A stretch of DNA of 64,000 nucleotides. Origin: Dyella mobilis (GTDB lineage: Bacteria; Pseudomonadota; Gammaproteobacteria; Xanthomonadales; Rhodanobacteraceae). The notes beneath the pieces are model-generated. The model was not told the origin of the DNA and did not search any database. It was given only the letters and a program-made list of their open reading frames with translations. Shown piece by piece: positions 50,720-60,330 of the stretch; within the stretch, counting starts at the first letter, position 1, and each line of letters starts with the position of its first letter. The position numbers and the translations under genes were made by a program. The stretch is from positions 186,001-250,000 of the forward strand of contig NZ_JADIKF010000037.1 in the NCBI RefSeq assembly GCF_016904945.1. The letters run 5' to 3'.

Positions 50720-51381
50720 AATTCGAAGCTGCCCGCCAGCGCGTGGTCGAGATGAGCGTGCTGCTGGCCGACCACGGCTACTTCGCCGCCACCGGCGGCA
50801 ACCTGGCCTTGCGCGTGGACAACGACCACATCGCGGTGACACCGTCTGCCACCGACTACTACCAAATGAGCGCGGCAGACGTCTGCGTGCTGCGGCTTGC
50901 CGACTTGCGCAAGATCGACGGCGACCGTACGCCGTCGGTGGAAACGGGCATGCATGCGCAGCTTTTGCGCAGGCGCCGCGATTGCATGGCAAGCATTCAC
51001 ACCCATCAACCCGCTGCCAGCGCATTGACCTTGTTGAGCATGCCGTTGGCGGTGACGCGTCGGGCCGATTGCGACCTGCTGGGTTCGCAGGTACTGACAG
51101 TCGGCTACGCACCATCCGGAACACGCTGGTTGTCCGGCAAGCTTCGCCGCGCGCTGCGTGCAGACGTCAACGCTTATTTGTTGCGCACCCACGGCGCCAT
51201 CTGCTGCGGCAGCAGCCCCGAACGCACGTTGCAGGCCATTGCCGCCCTGGAGGCGCTCGCCATCGCCTATTTGCGCGAACGCATCGCTGCCCGCGAGGCA
51301 TCCGCCTCACTCGAACAGACCGTGCTGCGAAAGCTGATCGCCGTGCTCGACGCACATCCCGTGCAGGAGTTGATCCCGTGA
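50716..51381 (+). CDS. class II aldolase/adducin-family protein (metal ligands present)
   Basis: The 221-residue enzyme (MKFEAARQRVVEMSVLLADH) has the class II aldolase fold with the usual Zn residues: Glu in PSVETGMHAQL, the HxH pair SIHTHQPAASAL, and the third His in LLRTHGAICCG. The substrate-binding GGNLALR also matches. It is likely to cleave or dehydrate a phosphorylated sugar made by the kinase upstream. The start overlaps the kinase stop (ATGA) and its stop overlaps the aminotransferase GTG (GTGA), so the three genes are coupled. Confidence 0.85.
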   Translation: MKFEAARQRVVEMSVLLADHGYFAATGGNLALRVDNDHIAVTPSATDYYQMSAADVCVLRLADLRKIDGDRTPSVETGMHAQLLRRRRDCMASIHTHQPAASALTLLSMPLAVTRRADCDLLGSQVLTVGYAPSGTRWLSGKLRRALRADVNAYLLRTHGAICCGSSPERTLQAIAALEALAIAYLRERIAAREASASLEQTVLRKLIAVLDAHPVQELIP

Positions 51382-52853
51382 ATTTCAATCACGCCGCCGC
51401 CACGCTGCCGGCCAGCAGCGCGATATCGCAATGGCCCGATACCGATGCGCTCTATCGCTGTTTCGACGCACTGGTGCAACAACCCGTGCGACCGCTGCGC
51501 CGCGATGCGATGGAAAAGGTGCTCAACCATTTCGAACGGCACTGCGCCACTTCCAAACGGCTGGCCGAGCAAGCCAAGCACGTCATTCCCGGCGGCGTGC
51601 AACACAACCTCGCCTTCAACTACCCGTTTCCGCTTGCCATCAAGCAGACCGGTGGTGCGTACCTGACGGATGTGGATGGCAACCGCTATATCGACTTCCT
51701 GCAAGCCGGCGGCCCCACCTTGCTGGGCTCCAACCATCCCGGTGTGCTGGCCAAGGTGGAAGCCTTGCTGCACGAATGCGGACCGGTCACCGGCCTGCTG
51801 CACGAATACGAAATCAAACTGGCCGAGCTGGTCTGCGATGCGATGCCAGGCGTAGACATGCTGCGCATGATGGGTTCGGGCACCGAGGCGGTGATGGGCG
51901 CAATCCGTCTTGCGCGCGCCTATACCGGCAAGAAACGCGTGATCAAGATCGGCGGCGGCTATCACGGCTGGAGCGACCAGATGGTATACGGCATGCGCCT
52001 GCCCAACACAGGTCGCATGGAAGCCATCGGCATACCGCGCGGCGCCACCGCCAACACGCAGGAGAGTTTGCCGAACGATCTGGCAGCGATCCGCCGCAAG
52101 TTGCAGTGGAACCGGCTGCGCGGCGGCACCGCCGCCATCATCGTCGAGCCGTTCGGACCGGAGAGCGGCACGCGTCCGGTGACTCGCGATTTCAATGCGC
52201 AACTGCGCCGCCTGTGCGATGAATTCGCTACCTTACTGATCTTCGACGAAGTCGTTACCGGTTTTCGTGCCGGCATGGGCGGTGCACAGGCTTACTTCGG
52301 CGTCATGCCCGATCTCACCGTGCTGGGCAAATGCCTTACCGGCGGCTATCCGATGGCCGGCGCCATCGGCGGCAAGCGCGACATCATGATGATGCTGGTA
52401 GGCGGCATCGGCACCACGGCTAAGCGTGCTTTCGTAGGCGGCACGCTCACCGCCAATCCGCTGTCGTGCGCTGCGGGTTATTACGCATTGCAGGAAATCC
52501 AGCGCACCGACGCGGCGGCGAAAGCGGGCCGCGCCGGCGATCGCCTGCGCCAGGGACTGGAGCAGATCATCGAGCGGCTCGGCCTGCCCTATGTCGCCTA
52601 CAACCTGGGTTCGATCGTGCATCTGCAGACATCCGGCGTGATGCTGCTGGACACCAGCAATCTGCTCAAGCTCGCGCGACTGAAAAACGAAGCGAAGCGG
52701 CGCAAGCACGTGATGGAGGAAATGGGCGCGGCCTACGCCGCGCACGGGCTGATCACCCTGGCAGGCAGCCGCATCTATACCAGCCTCGCCGACACCGACG
52801 AGGTGATCGACGACGCCCTCAACCGCTTCGAAGACGTGTTCAAGCAGGTGTAG
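51378..52853 (+). CDS. class III aminotransferase (GSA aminomutase-like)
   Basis: The 491-residue PLP enzyme starts at a GTG overlapping the aldolase stop. It has HVIPGGVQHNLAFNY and LTDVDGNRYIDFLQAGGPTLLG near the N-terminus, MMGSGTEAVMGAIRLARAYT, KIGGGYHGWSDQMVYG, the DEVVTGFRAGMGGAQA Asp, and the PLP Lys in VLGKCLTGGYPMAGAIGG. Overall it resembles glutamate-1-semialdehyde aminomutase-like members, which act on various amino-group donors. An N-terminal 80-residue extension precedes the fold. A true hemL is not expected in a sugar operon. Confidence 0.87.
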   Translation: MNFNHAAATLPASSAISQWPDTDALYRCFDALVQQPVRPLRRDAMEKVLNHFERHCATSKRLAEQAKHVIPGGVQHNLAFNYPFPLAIKQTGGAYLTDVDGNRYIDFLQAGGPTLLGSNHPGVLAKVEALLHECGPVTGLLHEYEIKLAELVCDAMPGVDMLRMMGSGTEAVMGAIRLARAYTGKKRVIKIGGGYHGWSDQMVYGMRLPNTGRMEAIGIPRGATANTQESLPNDLAAIRRKLQWNRLRGGTAAIIVEPFGPESGTRPVTRDFNAQLRRLCDEFATLLIFDEVVTGFRAGMGGAQAYFGVMPDLTVLGKCLTGGYPMAGAIGGKRDIMMMLVGGIGTTAKRAFVGGTLTANPLSCAAGYYALQEIQRTDAAAKAGRAGDRLRQGLEQIIERLGLPYVAYNLGSIVHLQTSGVMLLDTSNLLKLARLKNEAKRRKHVMEEMGAAYAAHGLITLAGSRIYTSLADTDEVIDDALNRFEDVFKQV

Positions 52854-52858
52854 CGCCC

Positions 52859-53491
52859 ATGTCGCTTCCGGATCTTCTCAACGACGCCATGCACCGCCTG
52901 GACAGCAAACACCTGCTTGGTCCGGGCGGCAGCGTTTCGGTGCGGGTGCCCGATTCGCCGGACATGCTGCTGGCGACGCCGCAACAGCCGCCCACGCGCG
53001 TACCGCTGTCGATGCACGGTGAATCACGGCATACCTGGCACGCAGCGATTTATCGGGCGCGCCCTGATGTGGGAGCGATCGTGCTGGGCGGCGGACTCTA
53101 CGCGCGAATGCTTCACGACGTGGGCAACGCATTGCCGCAGGTATTCGACGAACAGGCGCGACATTTGGGGCGCACGGCGCTGCCGCTGCCTCAGCTGGCT
53201 GGCGATCCCGATACCGCGGCACGACGCTGTCTGATTACCGGCGGCAACACCTGGATTTGCGGTGACGCCGTGATGGTATTCGGCAACACCGCACAGCGCC
53301 TGACCCTCAATGCCGAATTGCTGGAAAAGTGCGCCAAGGCGTACGTGCTGGCCAAGGCCACCGGCGCACGCGTTCACACTCTGCCCTGGTGGGTGTGCCG
53401 CATCGCCAACGGCCGCCTGCAGAAAGATCAGCGGCGCGCCGCCGAACGCTTCGCCAGCGGCTTGCTGCCCGAAGAAGTAAAAGGCTACTGA
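52859..53491 (+). CDS. class II aldolase-like protein lacking metal ligands
   Basis: The 210-residue protein (MSLPDLLNDAMHRLDSKHLL) keeps the aldolase fold pattern (LLGPGGSVSVRV, HAAIYRARPDVGAIV, LTLNAELLEKCAKAYVLA). The HxH position reads VLGGGLYARM and the site of the third His reads LITGGNTWICG, so the Zn-binding residues are missing. It is thus probably non-catalytic or has a new activity, perhaps as a partner of the first aldolase in the same operon. It starts 5 bp after the aminotransferase stop. Confidence 0.75.
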   Translation: MSLPDLLNDAMHRLDSKHLLGPGGSVSVRVPDSPDMLLATPQQPPTRVPLSMHGESRHTWHAAIYRARPDVGAIVLGGGLYARMLHDVGNALPQVFDEQARHLGRTALPLPQLAGDPDTAARRCLITGGNTWICGDAVMVFGNTAQRLTLNAELLEKCAKAYVLAKATGARVHTLPWWVCRIANGRLQKDQRRAAERFASGLLPEEVKGY

Positions 53492-53502
53492 GGAGCGCAC
53501 TG

Positions 53503-54690
53503 ATGACGACACCGGTCTCAATCGCTTTTCGCCGCTCGGAAATCGTCGCCGCCCTGGCAGTGGGTTGCGTCGCGTTGATGATGCTGGGCCTGCAACCGGC
53601 GCTGCTGGGCAACCTGGTCGAACAGCGGCGCATTTCGATGGAAGGTGTAGGCCTGGTTGCGATGGGCGAAATCTTTTCGCTCGGCATCGGTGTCGTGCTC
53701 GCCGAAAAGTTCTTGCCGCTGAATCGTCTTCGCCCGGTGGCGGTGCTCGGCAGCCTGTCGCTGGTTGCGATCAACGTTCTCACCCTGTACGCGCAAGGTG
53801 ACGCCGAGTGCACTGCATTGCGCGTCGTGGCCGGACTGCTCGAAGCGAGCCTGTTCTGGATCACCACCATCGTCATCGTGCGTTCGTGGCAACCGGATCG
53901 ACTGGCCGGCATCTTTCTTACTGCACAAACGCTGACCCAGGCCCTGGCAGCGCTGGCGCTCGCGCAGCTTCCGCTGCATTTTCTCGGTTGGCATGCCGGC
54001 TTCATCGTGCTGGCCGCGATCTGCCTGGTGCCGTTGCCGTTCGTGGCGCGACTGCCGCGGCAGGTCGGCACGCATACCGATGCGGTCATGCCTTCGCTAG
54101 TCTCGCTGCGCGGGTTCCTGGCTTTGCTGGTGCCGTTTGCGCACATGAGTGCGATCGGCACGCTGTGGGCGTATCTGGAACCCTTGAGCAAAGGCGCCGG
54201 CATCGTCGGCAGCAACGCCGACACGCTGGTGGCCTGGGTGCTGTTGATGCAGGTGCTCGGTGGCAGCGTTGCCGCCGTGGCAGTGCGGCGCTGGCGCGTG
54301 GGCACGGCATTGGTGCTGAGCGCGGCGGCCGTCGTCGCGATCGGCGTGGGCATCCATCGCCTTGCCGCGCCCGATCCGTTCGCATTTACCGCACTGTGCG
54401 CCGTATTCGGCTTTGCCTGGCTGTTCCAGATGCCCTTCCACGTGCGGCTCGCGTTCGACGTCGATCCGCGCGGGCGCGTGGCCATGCTGGTACCGCCGGC
54501 ACAACTGTTGGGATCGGGGTTCGGGCCGCTTGCGGCTTCTTTCAGCGTACGCGGCGACAACGTTCAGCACATTCCGCTGATCGCCGCAGGTTTTGCCGCG
54601 TGCGTGGTGTTGGCACTGCTGTGGGTGAAGTATCGCGCTCCTTCCGGTACGGGGAACGGGGTTTTGGCCGGGGGCGGGCATTTCAAATAA
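53503..54690 (+). CDS. MFS transporter
   Basis: The 395-residue protein follows an AGGAG site 7 bp before MTTPVSIAFRRSEIVAALAV. It has about 12 membrane helices in two halves (VGCVALMMLGLQPALLGNLV ... LVPFAHMSAIGTLWAYLEPL ... FALTAL-type C-terminal half including LCAVFGFAWLFQMPFHVRLA). No drug-specific motif is clear. In the operon between catabolic enzymes and a TonB receptor, a role as inner-membrane importer of the operon's substrate is inferred. Confidence 0.85.
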   Translation: MTTPVSIAFRRSEIVAALAVGCVALMMLGLQPALLGNLVEQRRISMEGVGLVAMGEIFSLGIGVVLAEKFLPLNRLRPVAVLGSLSLVAINVLTLYAQGDAECTALRVVAGLLEASLFWITTIVIVRSWQPDRLAGIFLTAQTLTQALAALALAQLPLHFLGWHAGFIVLAAICLVPLPFVARLPRQVGTHTDAVMPSLVSLRGFLALLVPFAHMSAIGTLWAYLEPLSKGAGIVGSNADTLVAWVLLMQVLGGSVAAVAVRRWRVGTALVLSAAAVVAIGVGIHRLAAPDPFAFTALCAVFGFAWLFQMPFHVRLAFDVDPRGRVAMLVPPAQLLGSGFGPLAASFSVRGDNVQHIPLIAAGFAACVVLALLWVKYRAPSGTGNGVLAGGGHFK

Positions 54691-54741
54691 GCGACAGGCA
54701 TCGGCGTTCGGCGACGATGCAACCAGTTAGGGGAGATCAAC

Positions 54742-57225
54742 GTGACGATGCAGCAACGTACGCTATCGAAGTGCACGCGGCACGCGCTGTTCGGCGGCGC
54801 CGCTCTGTTTCTTTGCGCGCTGTGGCCGGTCAACGCAGCGGCGGATGCGCAGGACACCAGCGCCAATCCGCCTGCCGCCAAACCCGCGGCGAACAAGAAC
54901 GCTCCCGACGCCAGCCAGGCCAAGCAGCTGGGCAACATTACCGTTACGGCGCAAAGCCGCTCGCAGCAGATGGAGCAGGTGCCGATTGCGTTGCAGATCC
55001 TCACCTCGCAGCGGATCGACACGCAGGCCGCCACGGACCTCAGCAAGATTTCGCTGTTCGTGCCCGGCCTGGTGGTCGACGGCAGCCAGCCGACGCAACC
55101 GAACTACTCCTTGCGCGGCATCAGCACCAGCGACTTCGGCATCGGCACCGAATCGGCGGTGGGCGTGTACATCGATGGCGTGTATGCCGCACGCTCCGGC
55201 GGCGCCTTGCTGGCCTTCAACGATATCGACCGCATCGAGGTGCTGAAGGGTCCGCAAGGCACCTTGTTCGGACGGAACGCTGCCGGTGGCGCGATCTCCA
55301 TCGTCACCAACGAGCCGACCGACAAATTCGAGGGCAAAGTGACCGTTCGCGTCGGCAACGACGGCGAACGCTACGAAGACGCCCTGGTGAATATCCCGCT
55401 CAACCAGGACATGGCCTTGCGCGTGAGCGTGCTGGACAACCAGAGCGACGGCTGGATCAAGGACCAGGCCAACGGCCAGCATTACGGCAAGAACGACGAC
55501 TGGGGCAGCCGCTTCGTTTATCGCTGGAACATCACGCCCGACACGCGCGTGCTGTGGTCGTGGGATCACGAGCGGCTCGACCAACCGCCGCGGCCGGCGA
55601 TCGGACTGGTGGCGCTGTCCAACGACACCAACCAGCGCCCGCCCTTCCCGCCCAATCCGGAAACCTATCTCAATCCGTTGACCGCACCGCTGTACAACGA
55701 TGCGACCCAGGCCGCCGAGTGGCGCCACTTCGACGGCTCCACCCTGATCATCGATCACTCCTTTCCGTGGGGCAGCTTCACCTCGACCACGGCATGGCGG
55801 CACTTCAACACCTTCAACGACGAAGACAACGACGGTACCGATCACGTCGTCAGCTACCTCGATACTGCCAACATCGAGCACAACAACAGCTATTACCAGG
55901 AGTTCAAGCTGTCCGGCGACAACGACCTGATGGATTGGGTGTCCGGCGTCAGTTTCTATTCCGAGCAGGCGCGCCAGACCAGCCAGGTCAATACCAACAC
56001 CAGCAGCCTCGATACGCTGGCGCAAAATGTGGACGGGCTCGGCCTGCCGCTGACCGAAATCACCGAAGGCCTGCAGGCGCTGGGCCTGCCGTTCAACCTG
56101 CTGGGCGATCCGTGGCGCGAGGAGATCAACAACGTCGGCCGATTCAAAGCCTACGCCGCGTTCGGCGACGCGATCTGGCATCTCAACGACAATCTCGATC
56201 TCACCACCGGCCTGCGCTATACCGAAGACAAGAAAGACTTCACCTGGTACACGCCGCTGCGCCAGGCCGATGCCTTTGACCAGACCGTGTCGCAGTTGGA
56301 AGCCACCGGCATCATCGGCATGCTGCCGCCCGAAGCACAGGCTGCGCTGGGCGCATTCGGCAACAACATCATCTTCCCCAACGCCGTCGGCCAATGGGTG
56401 CAGACCCAAAACAGCTGGCACGACTTCAGCCCGCGCGCGGTATTGAGCTACAAGTTCACGCCGAACGTGATGGCCTACGCGTCAGCCACCAAAGGCTACA
56501 AGGCAGGCGGCTACAACAGCCTGCAGGTAGGCTCGCTGTACGCGCCGGAAAAAGTGTGGAATTACGAGGCCGGGGTGAAGGCGATGTTCCCCGAGTACAA
56601 CCTGATGCTCAATGCATCGGCTTACTACTATCGCTATTCCAACCTGCAATCGTCGGTGCTCAATCCGAACTTCAACGGCTCCGGCGTGCCATTCTACACA
56701 GTGATGAGCAGCGACCAGCATGCGCACGGCCTGGACGTGGAAGCGCAGTGGCAGCCGGTCCGCGCGCTGCGTCTGAATTTCACCAGCGCCTATATCGACA
56801 GCACCTATATCCGCGGCACCTCCACTTCGGGTGTCAGCCTCAGCGGGCAGCCGACGGGCGAACCGTTCTTCTCGGCCACCGCGGGCATGGACTACACCTG
56901 GTTCGGGGTCCATCACGGCAACCTTGAATTCAACGCGCAATACGCCTACCGCGGCCCCACCCGCTGCAATGCCGACTCCGGTTTCCAGGGCGCCTGCCTG
57001 ACCACGCCGCTGTTCACCGTGGGCACCTCCACGCAGCGCACCGACCTGCGCCTGGACTGGCATACGCCCGACCAGCGCTGGGGCGTGGGCCTGTATGCCA
57101 ACAACGTCTTCAACAAGCGTTATGTGCTCAGCATCGGCAATGACAGCACCAACGATTTTGGAACGCCGTACGCGACCATAACGCCGCCGCGCGTATATGG
57201 TATTGAACTGCGAACCAAGTTCTGA
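54742..57225 (+). CDS. TonB-dependent outer-membrane receptor
   Basis: From GTG 54742 (GGGGAG upstream) the 827-residue protein has a signal peptide (HALFGGAALFLCALWPVNAA), the TonB box GNITVTAQSR, and the plug domain (VPIALQILTSQRIDTQAATD, LRGISTSDFG, GVYIDGVYAARSGG, RIEVLKGPQGTLFGRNAAGG). A 22-strand barrel ends with KRYVLSIGNDSTND and the terminal aromatic LRTKF. The plug is of the sphingomonad-type receptors often found with aromatic or glycan catabolism. It is likely to bring the operon substrate across the outer membrane. Confidence 0.92.
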   Translation: MTMQQRTLSKCTRHALFGGAALFLCALWPVNAAADAQDTSANPPAAKPAANKNAPDASQAKQLGNITVTAQSRSQQMEQVPIALQILTSQRIDTQAATDLSKISLFVPGLVVDGSQPTQPNYSLRGISTSDFGIGTESAVGVYIDGVYAARSGGALLAFNDIDRIEVLKGPQGTLFGRNAAGGAISIVTNEPTDKFEGKVTVRVGNDGERYEDALVNIPLNQDMALRVSVLDNQSDGWIKDQANGQHYGKNDDWGSRFVYRWNITPDTRVLWSWDHERLDQPPRPAIGLVALSNDTNQRPPFPPNPETYLNPLTAPLYNDATQAAEWRHFDGSTLIIDHSFPWGSFTSTTAWRHFNTFNDEDNDGTDHVVSYLDTANIEHNNSYYQEFKLSGDNDLMDWVSGVSFYSEQARQTSQVNTNTSSLDTLAQNVDGLGLPLTEITEGLQALGLPFNLLGDPWREEINNVGRFKAYAAFGDAIWHLNDNLDLTTGLRYTEDKKDFTWYTPLRQADAFDQTVSQLEATGIIGMLPPEAQAALGAFGNNIIFPNAVGQWVQTQNSWHDFSPRAVLSYKFTPNVMAYASATKGYKAGGYNSLQVGSLYAPEKVWNYEAGVKAMFPEYNLMLNASAYYYRYSNLQSSVLNPNFNGSGVPFYTVMSSDQHAHGLDVEAQWQPVRALRLNFTSAYIDSTYIRGTSTSGVSLSGQPTGEPFFSATAGMDYTWFGVHHGNLEFNAQYAYRGPTRCNADSGFQGACLTTPLFTVGTSTQRTDLRLDWHTPDQRWGVGLYANNVFNKRYVLSIGNDSTNDFGTPYATITPPRVYGIELRTKF

Positions 57226-57231
57226 GCCGCC

Positions 57232-58647
57232 ATGAACCAGCCCGATCCGCTCGACCTGCCCAGCGAACTGATGCGCCTGCGCGAAATGCAGCGGTGCGAT
57301 CCGCTTCCCGACTGGGCAACCCGCGCACGGCGCCTGCGTGCGCTCGACCAACTGGTGCGCGAGCATCGGGGAGAAATCGCCGAGGCAATCCACGCCGACT
57401 TCGGCTGCCGGCCGCGCGAAGAAACCGACATGCTGGAGGTGTTCCCAAGCCTTTCCGCCATTCGCCATGCCTTGCGCCACGGCCGCCGCTGGATGAAGCC
57501 CCGCCGCCACGCGGCGGGTCTGGCCTTTTTGCCGGCACGCACGGAAATGCGGCCGCAGCCGCTGGGCGTGGTCGGCATCATCGTGCCGTGGAACTATCCG
57601 CTGTTTCTCGCCGTCGGGCCGTTAATCGACGCGCTCGCCGCCGGCAACCGCGTGATGGTAAAGATGAGCGAATACACGCCGCGCTTCTCGCAGCTGTTCG
57701 CCGAGCTGGTGGCGCGCCATTTCCAGCCGGACGAGGTCATCGTGGTCAACGGCGATGCCAGCGTCGGCCAGGGCTTTGCCGACCTGCCGTTCGATCATTT
57801 GCTGTTCACCGGTTCGACCGCCGTCGGCCACCACGTGATGCGCGCCGCGTCGGCCAACCTCACGCCGGTGACGCTGGAATTGGGCGGCAAGTCGCCTGCC
57901 ATCATCGGGCCGGGGGCGCGCTTCGAGCATGCGGTGGAACGCATCGTGTTCGGCAAGATGGTCAACGCCGGGCAGACCTGCATCGCACCCGACTACGTGC
58001 TGCTGCCTCGATCGCAGGTGGAGCGTTTCATCACCGCTGCGCGCGACACCGCCGCACGCCTGTATCCGAATCTCGCCGGCAATCCTCAGTACGCGAGCAT
58101 CGCTTCCGACCGGCACTATCAGCGCCTGGCAACGCTGCGCGATTCGGCCGTGGCTGCCGGTGCGCAAAGCACGAAGCTGGCCGATGTCGAAGACCGCGCC
58201 AGCCAGCGCGTGCTCACGCCGGTGCTGCTGCAAGGCGTGCGCGACGACATGCCGGTGATGCAGGAAGAAATCTTCGGCCCGCTATTGCCGCTGGTGCCGT
58301 ACGAGCATCTGGACGAAGCCATCGAATACGTCACACGCCGTCCACGCCCGCTCGCGCTGTACCTGTTCGAACAGGACCGGGCCAGTATCGACCGGGTGCT
58401 GGCACACACTCATGCAGGCGGCGTGAGCTTGAACGACACGCTGTATCACATCGCGCAGCACAAGCTGCCCTTCGGCGGAATCGGCCCTTCAGGCATGGGC
58501 GGCTATCACGGCGAAGCCGGGTTCCGTACGTTCTCGCACTTCAAGCCGGTGTTTCGCCAGGCGCGCTTCAACGGCACCGGATTGCTCAATCCGCCCTACG
58601 GCAAGCGCTTCAAGCAGATGCTGGAGATTTTGTTGCGCCGCGCTTGA
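57232..58647 (+). CDS. coniferyl-aldehyde-type aldehyde dehydrogenase
   Basis: The 471-residue NAD(P) enzyme starts 6 bp after the receptor stop. It has IIVPWNYPLFLAVGPLIDAL, LLFTGSTAVGHHVM, the LELGGKSPAIIG Glu, and the active Cys in GKMVNAGQTCIAPDYVLLP, with MQEEIFGPLLPLVPYEHLDE and a C-terminal GGYHGEAGFRTFSH block typical of CalB-like dehydrogenases. It ends the operon, before a strong terminator. It oxidises an aldehyde to an acid; whether aromatic or aliphatic is not known. Confidence 0.9.
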   Translation: MNQPDPLDLPSELMRLREMQRCDPLPDWATRARRLRALDQLVREHRGEIAEAIHADFGCRPREETDMLEVFPSLSAIRHALRHGRRWMKPRRHAAGLAFLPARTEMRPQPLGVVGIIVPWNYPLFLAVGPLIDALAAGNRVMVKMSEYTPRFSQLFAELVARHFQPDEVIVVNGDASVGQGFADLPFDHLLFTGSTAVGHHVMRAASANLTPVTLELGGKSPAIIGPGARFEHAVERIVFGKMVNAGQTCIAPDYVLLPRSQVERFITAARDTAARLYPNLAGNPQYASIASDRHYQRLATLRDSAVAAGAQSTKLADVEDRASQRVLTPVLLQGVRDDMPVMQEEIFGPLLPLVPYEHLDEAIEYVTRRPRPLALYLFEQDRASIDRVLAHTHAGGVSLNDTLYHIAQHKLPFGGIGPSGMGGYHGEAGFRTFSHFKPVFRQARFNGTGLLNPPYGKRFKQMLEILLRRA

Positions 58648-58665
58648 GCATCAAAGCCCGGGAAC

Positions 58666-58699
58666 AAAAAAACCTCCCCGCTCGCACGGGGAGGTTTTT
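58666..58699. terminator. bidirectional terminator, operon end / fadL end
   Basis: AAAAACCTCCCCG and CGGGGAGGTTTTT form a 13-bp stem with a CTCGCA loop, A-run before and T-run after. It lies between the convergent aldehyde dehydrogenase and FadL genes and can serve both. Confidence 0.92.
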
Positions 58700-58719
58700 C
58701 GTTTCAGCCAGGCGGCCGA

Positions 58720-60129
58720 TTAGAACTTGTAGACGGCCGAGAGCGCGAACAGGTTGCCGTAGTCGCTGGAGGTACCGGTGATCACGTCCTCCGTGGCGCT
58801 CACGTCGCCGTTGATCGCGGCGTGGTTCACGAAGATGTGCGCGTACGACGCATTGATCGTGAGATGCTCGGTCGCCTTGTAGCCGATACCCACCGAGGCC
58901 AGCTTGCGGGTTTCGTCCGGCACGCGCACGTCGCGGGTGTCCGCGGCGGTCGGCGTGGTGTCGAAGCCGATACCGCCACGCAGGGTCAGCTGGTTGGTGA
59001 GGTAATACTCGCCGCCCAGCGAGGCATAGTAGGAGTTATGCCAGTTGAACACCTGGGTGGTGGGCGGCTGATACGGGTTGGCGTAGTTCACCGTGAGGTT
59101 CTTGAACACGTCCCACTCGGTCCACGACAGGTCCGCACCGGCGCCCCACTTGTCTTCCTGGTGCCAGTAGCTGGCGGTCGCCACCGCCGGGGTGGTGAAC
59201 AGGGCGGTGCCCTGCGTGTTCTGGAACGCCTGGCCAGCTGCGCCAAGCGCCGGCGACACCTGGGCCAGCTGGCCGATCAGTGCCGTCACGTTCTGCGGCA
59301 CGGTGAAATCGGCCGTGCCTTGCAGGCGGTGCTTGATCTTGGAGCGATAGTTGAAGCCCAGGCGATCCTGCGGATCGATCTTCCAGTAGCCGCCCAGCTG
59401 CCAACCCCAATCCCAGCTGTGACCGTTGACGCGCGCGTAGCCGTCGGTACCCGGCGGGATCAGGGCAGCGATCTCGGCCGCCGGAATGCCCGCCTGGGCG
59501 CCCAGCTGCTGGCCGATGGTCGCGAAATTGGTGGCCTGCGACAGCGTGGCCGTGGTGTGCTGGGCGATGGCGCTGCCGCCGATGCTGAAGTTCTCGGTGA
59601 GGTCGTAGGAGGCCGAGAAGGTGGCATCCAGCGACTCGAACTTCGACTCGATGGCGTTGTAGCGGCCGATCCAGTTGCTGTCGTAGTCGGTCTTGAAGCC
59701 GAACGGTACGGACAGCGAGGCGCCCACGTGCCAGCGGTCGCTCACCTGGGTTTCGAAGAAGATCGACGGCACCGGCAAGGTGGTGCCGGCATCACCGCCA
59801 TTGGTGCCGCTGATCGGGTTGCCGAATGCGTCGTGGGCGCTACCGGAGAAGGTGGTGCCAAAGTTGATGGCGGTGATGTCCGCTTCGAAATAGGTGCCCT
59901 TCAGGTCGGTCATCGCGGCCGGACCGTTGGCCACCACCGAAACGTCGCCACCGGCAGTGAGCGAACCGGCGTAGGCACGACCCATGCCTTGCGCGCTGTC
60001 TTCCTTCAGCTGGAAAGCGCTGGCGTGAGCTTGCTGCGGCGCAGCCAAGGCACCGGCAACGGCCAGGCCGAGAGCGGCCAGGGCGAGCGGACGACCACCA
60101 CGGGCTGTACTACGGGAAAACATGTGCAT
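58720..60129 (-). CDS. FadL/OmpP1/TodX-family outer-membrane transporter
   Basis: The 469-residue porin-like protein follows a GGAG site 8 bp before MHMFSRSTARGGRPLALAAL. A signal peptide ends near AHASA, and the mature protein starts AFQLKEDSAQGMGRAYAGS, the FadL hatch motif NPA-type region being VVANGPAAMTDLKG. Beta strands continue to a terminal aromatic (LSAVYKF). FadL proteins import long-chain fatty acids or hydrophobic compounds. The upstream region contains the 7-bp repeat array. Confidence 0.92.
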   Translation of the reverse strand: MHMFSRSTARGGRPLALAALGLAVAGALAAPQQAHASAFQLKEDSAQGMGRAYAGSLTAGGDVSVVANGPAAMTDLKGTYFEADITAINFGTTFSGSAHDAFGNPISGTNGGDAGTTLPVPSIFFETQVSDRWHVGASLSVPFGFKTDYDSNWIGRYNAIESKFESLDATFSASYDLTENFSIGGSAIAQHTTATLSQATNFATIGQQLGAQAGIPAAEIAALIPPGTDGYARVNGHSWDWGWQLGGYWKIDPQDRLGFNYRSKIKHRLQGTADFTVPQNVTALIGQLAQVSPALGAAGQAFQNTQGTALFTTPAVATASYWHQEDKWGAGADLSWTEWDVFKNLTVNYANPYQPPTTQVFNWHNSYYASLGGEYYLTNQLTLRGGIGFDTTPTAADTRDVRVPDETRKLASVGIGYKATEHLTINASYAHIFVNHAAINGDVSATEDVITGTSSDYGNLFALSAVYKF

Positions 60130-60330
60130 TGCTTGCTCCTGCTTTTTTTTGGTGACGAGTAGGGCCTTGGAGCGGCCAATATCCCCCTCGAGGGGTCGTC
60201 ATCCCGTGTAAGGGCGACGGCTCGGGTCGTAGCGGGGCCACCACGGCAGAAATTCATACGCGCGTTTGATAACCCTGGCGGGCACTCTGCCGGCTCGCCC
60301 TTGGCCATGCAAGTGCGGTTGCAGCATGGC

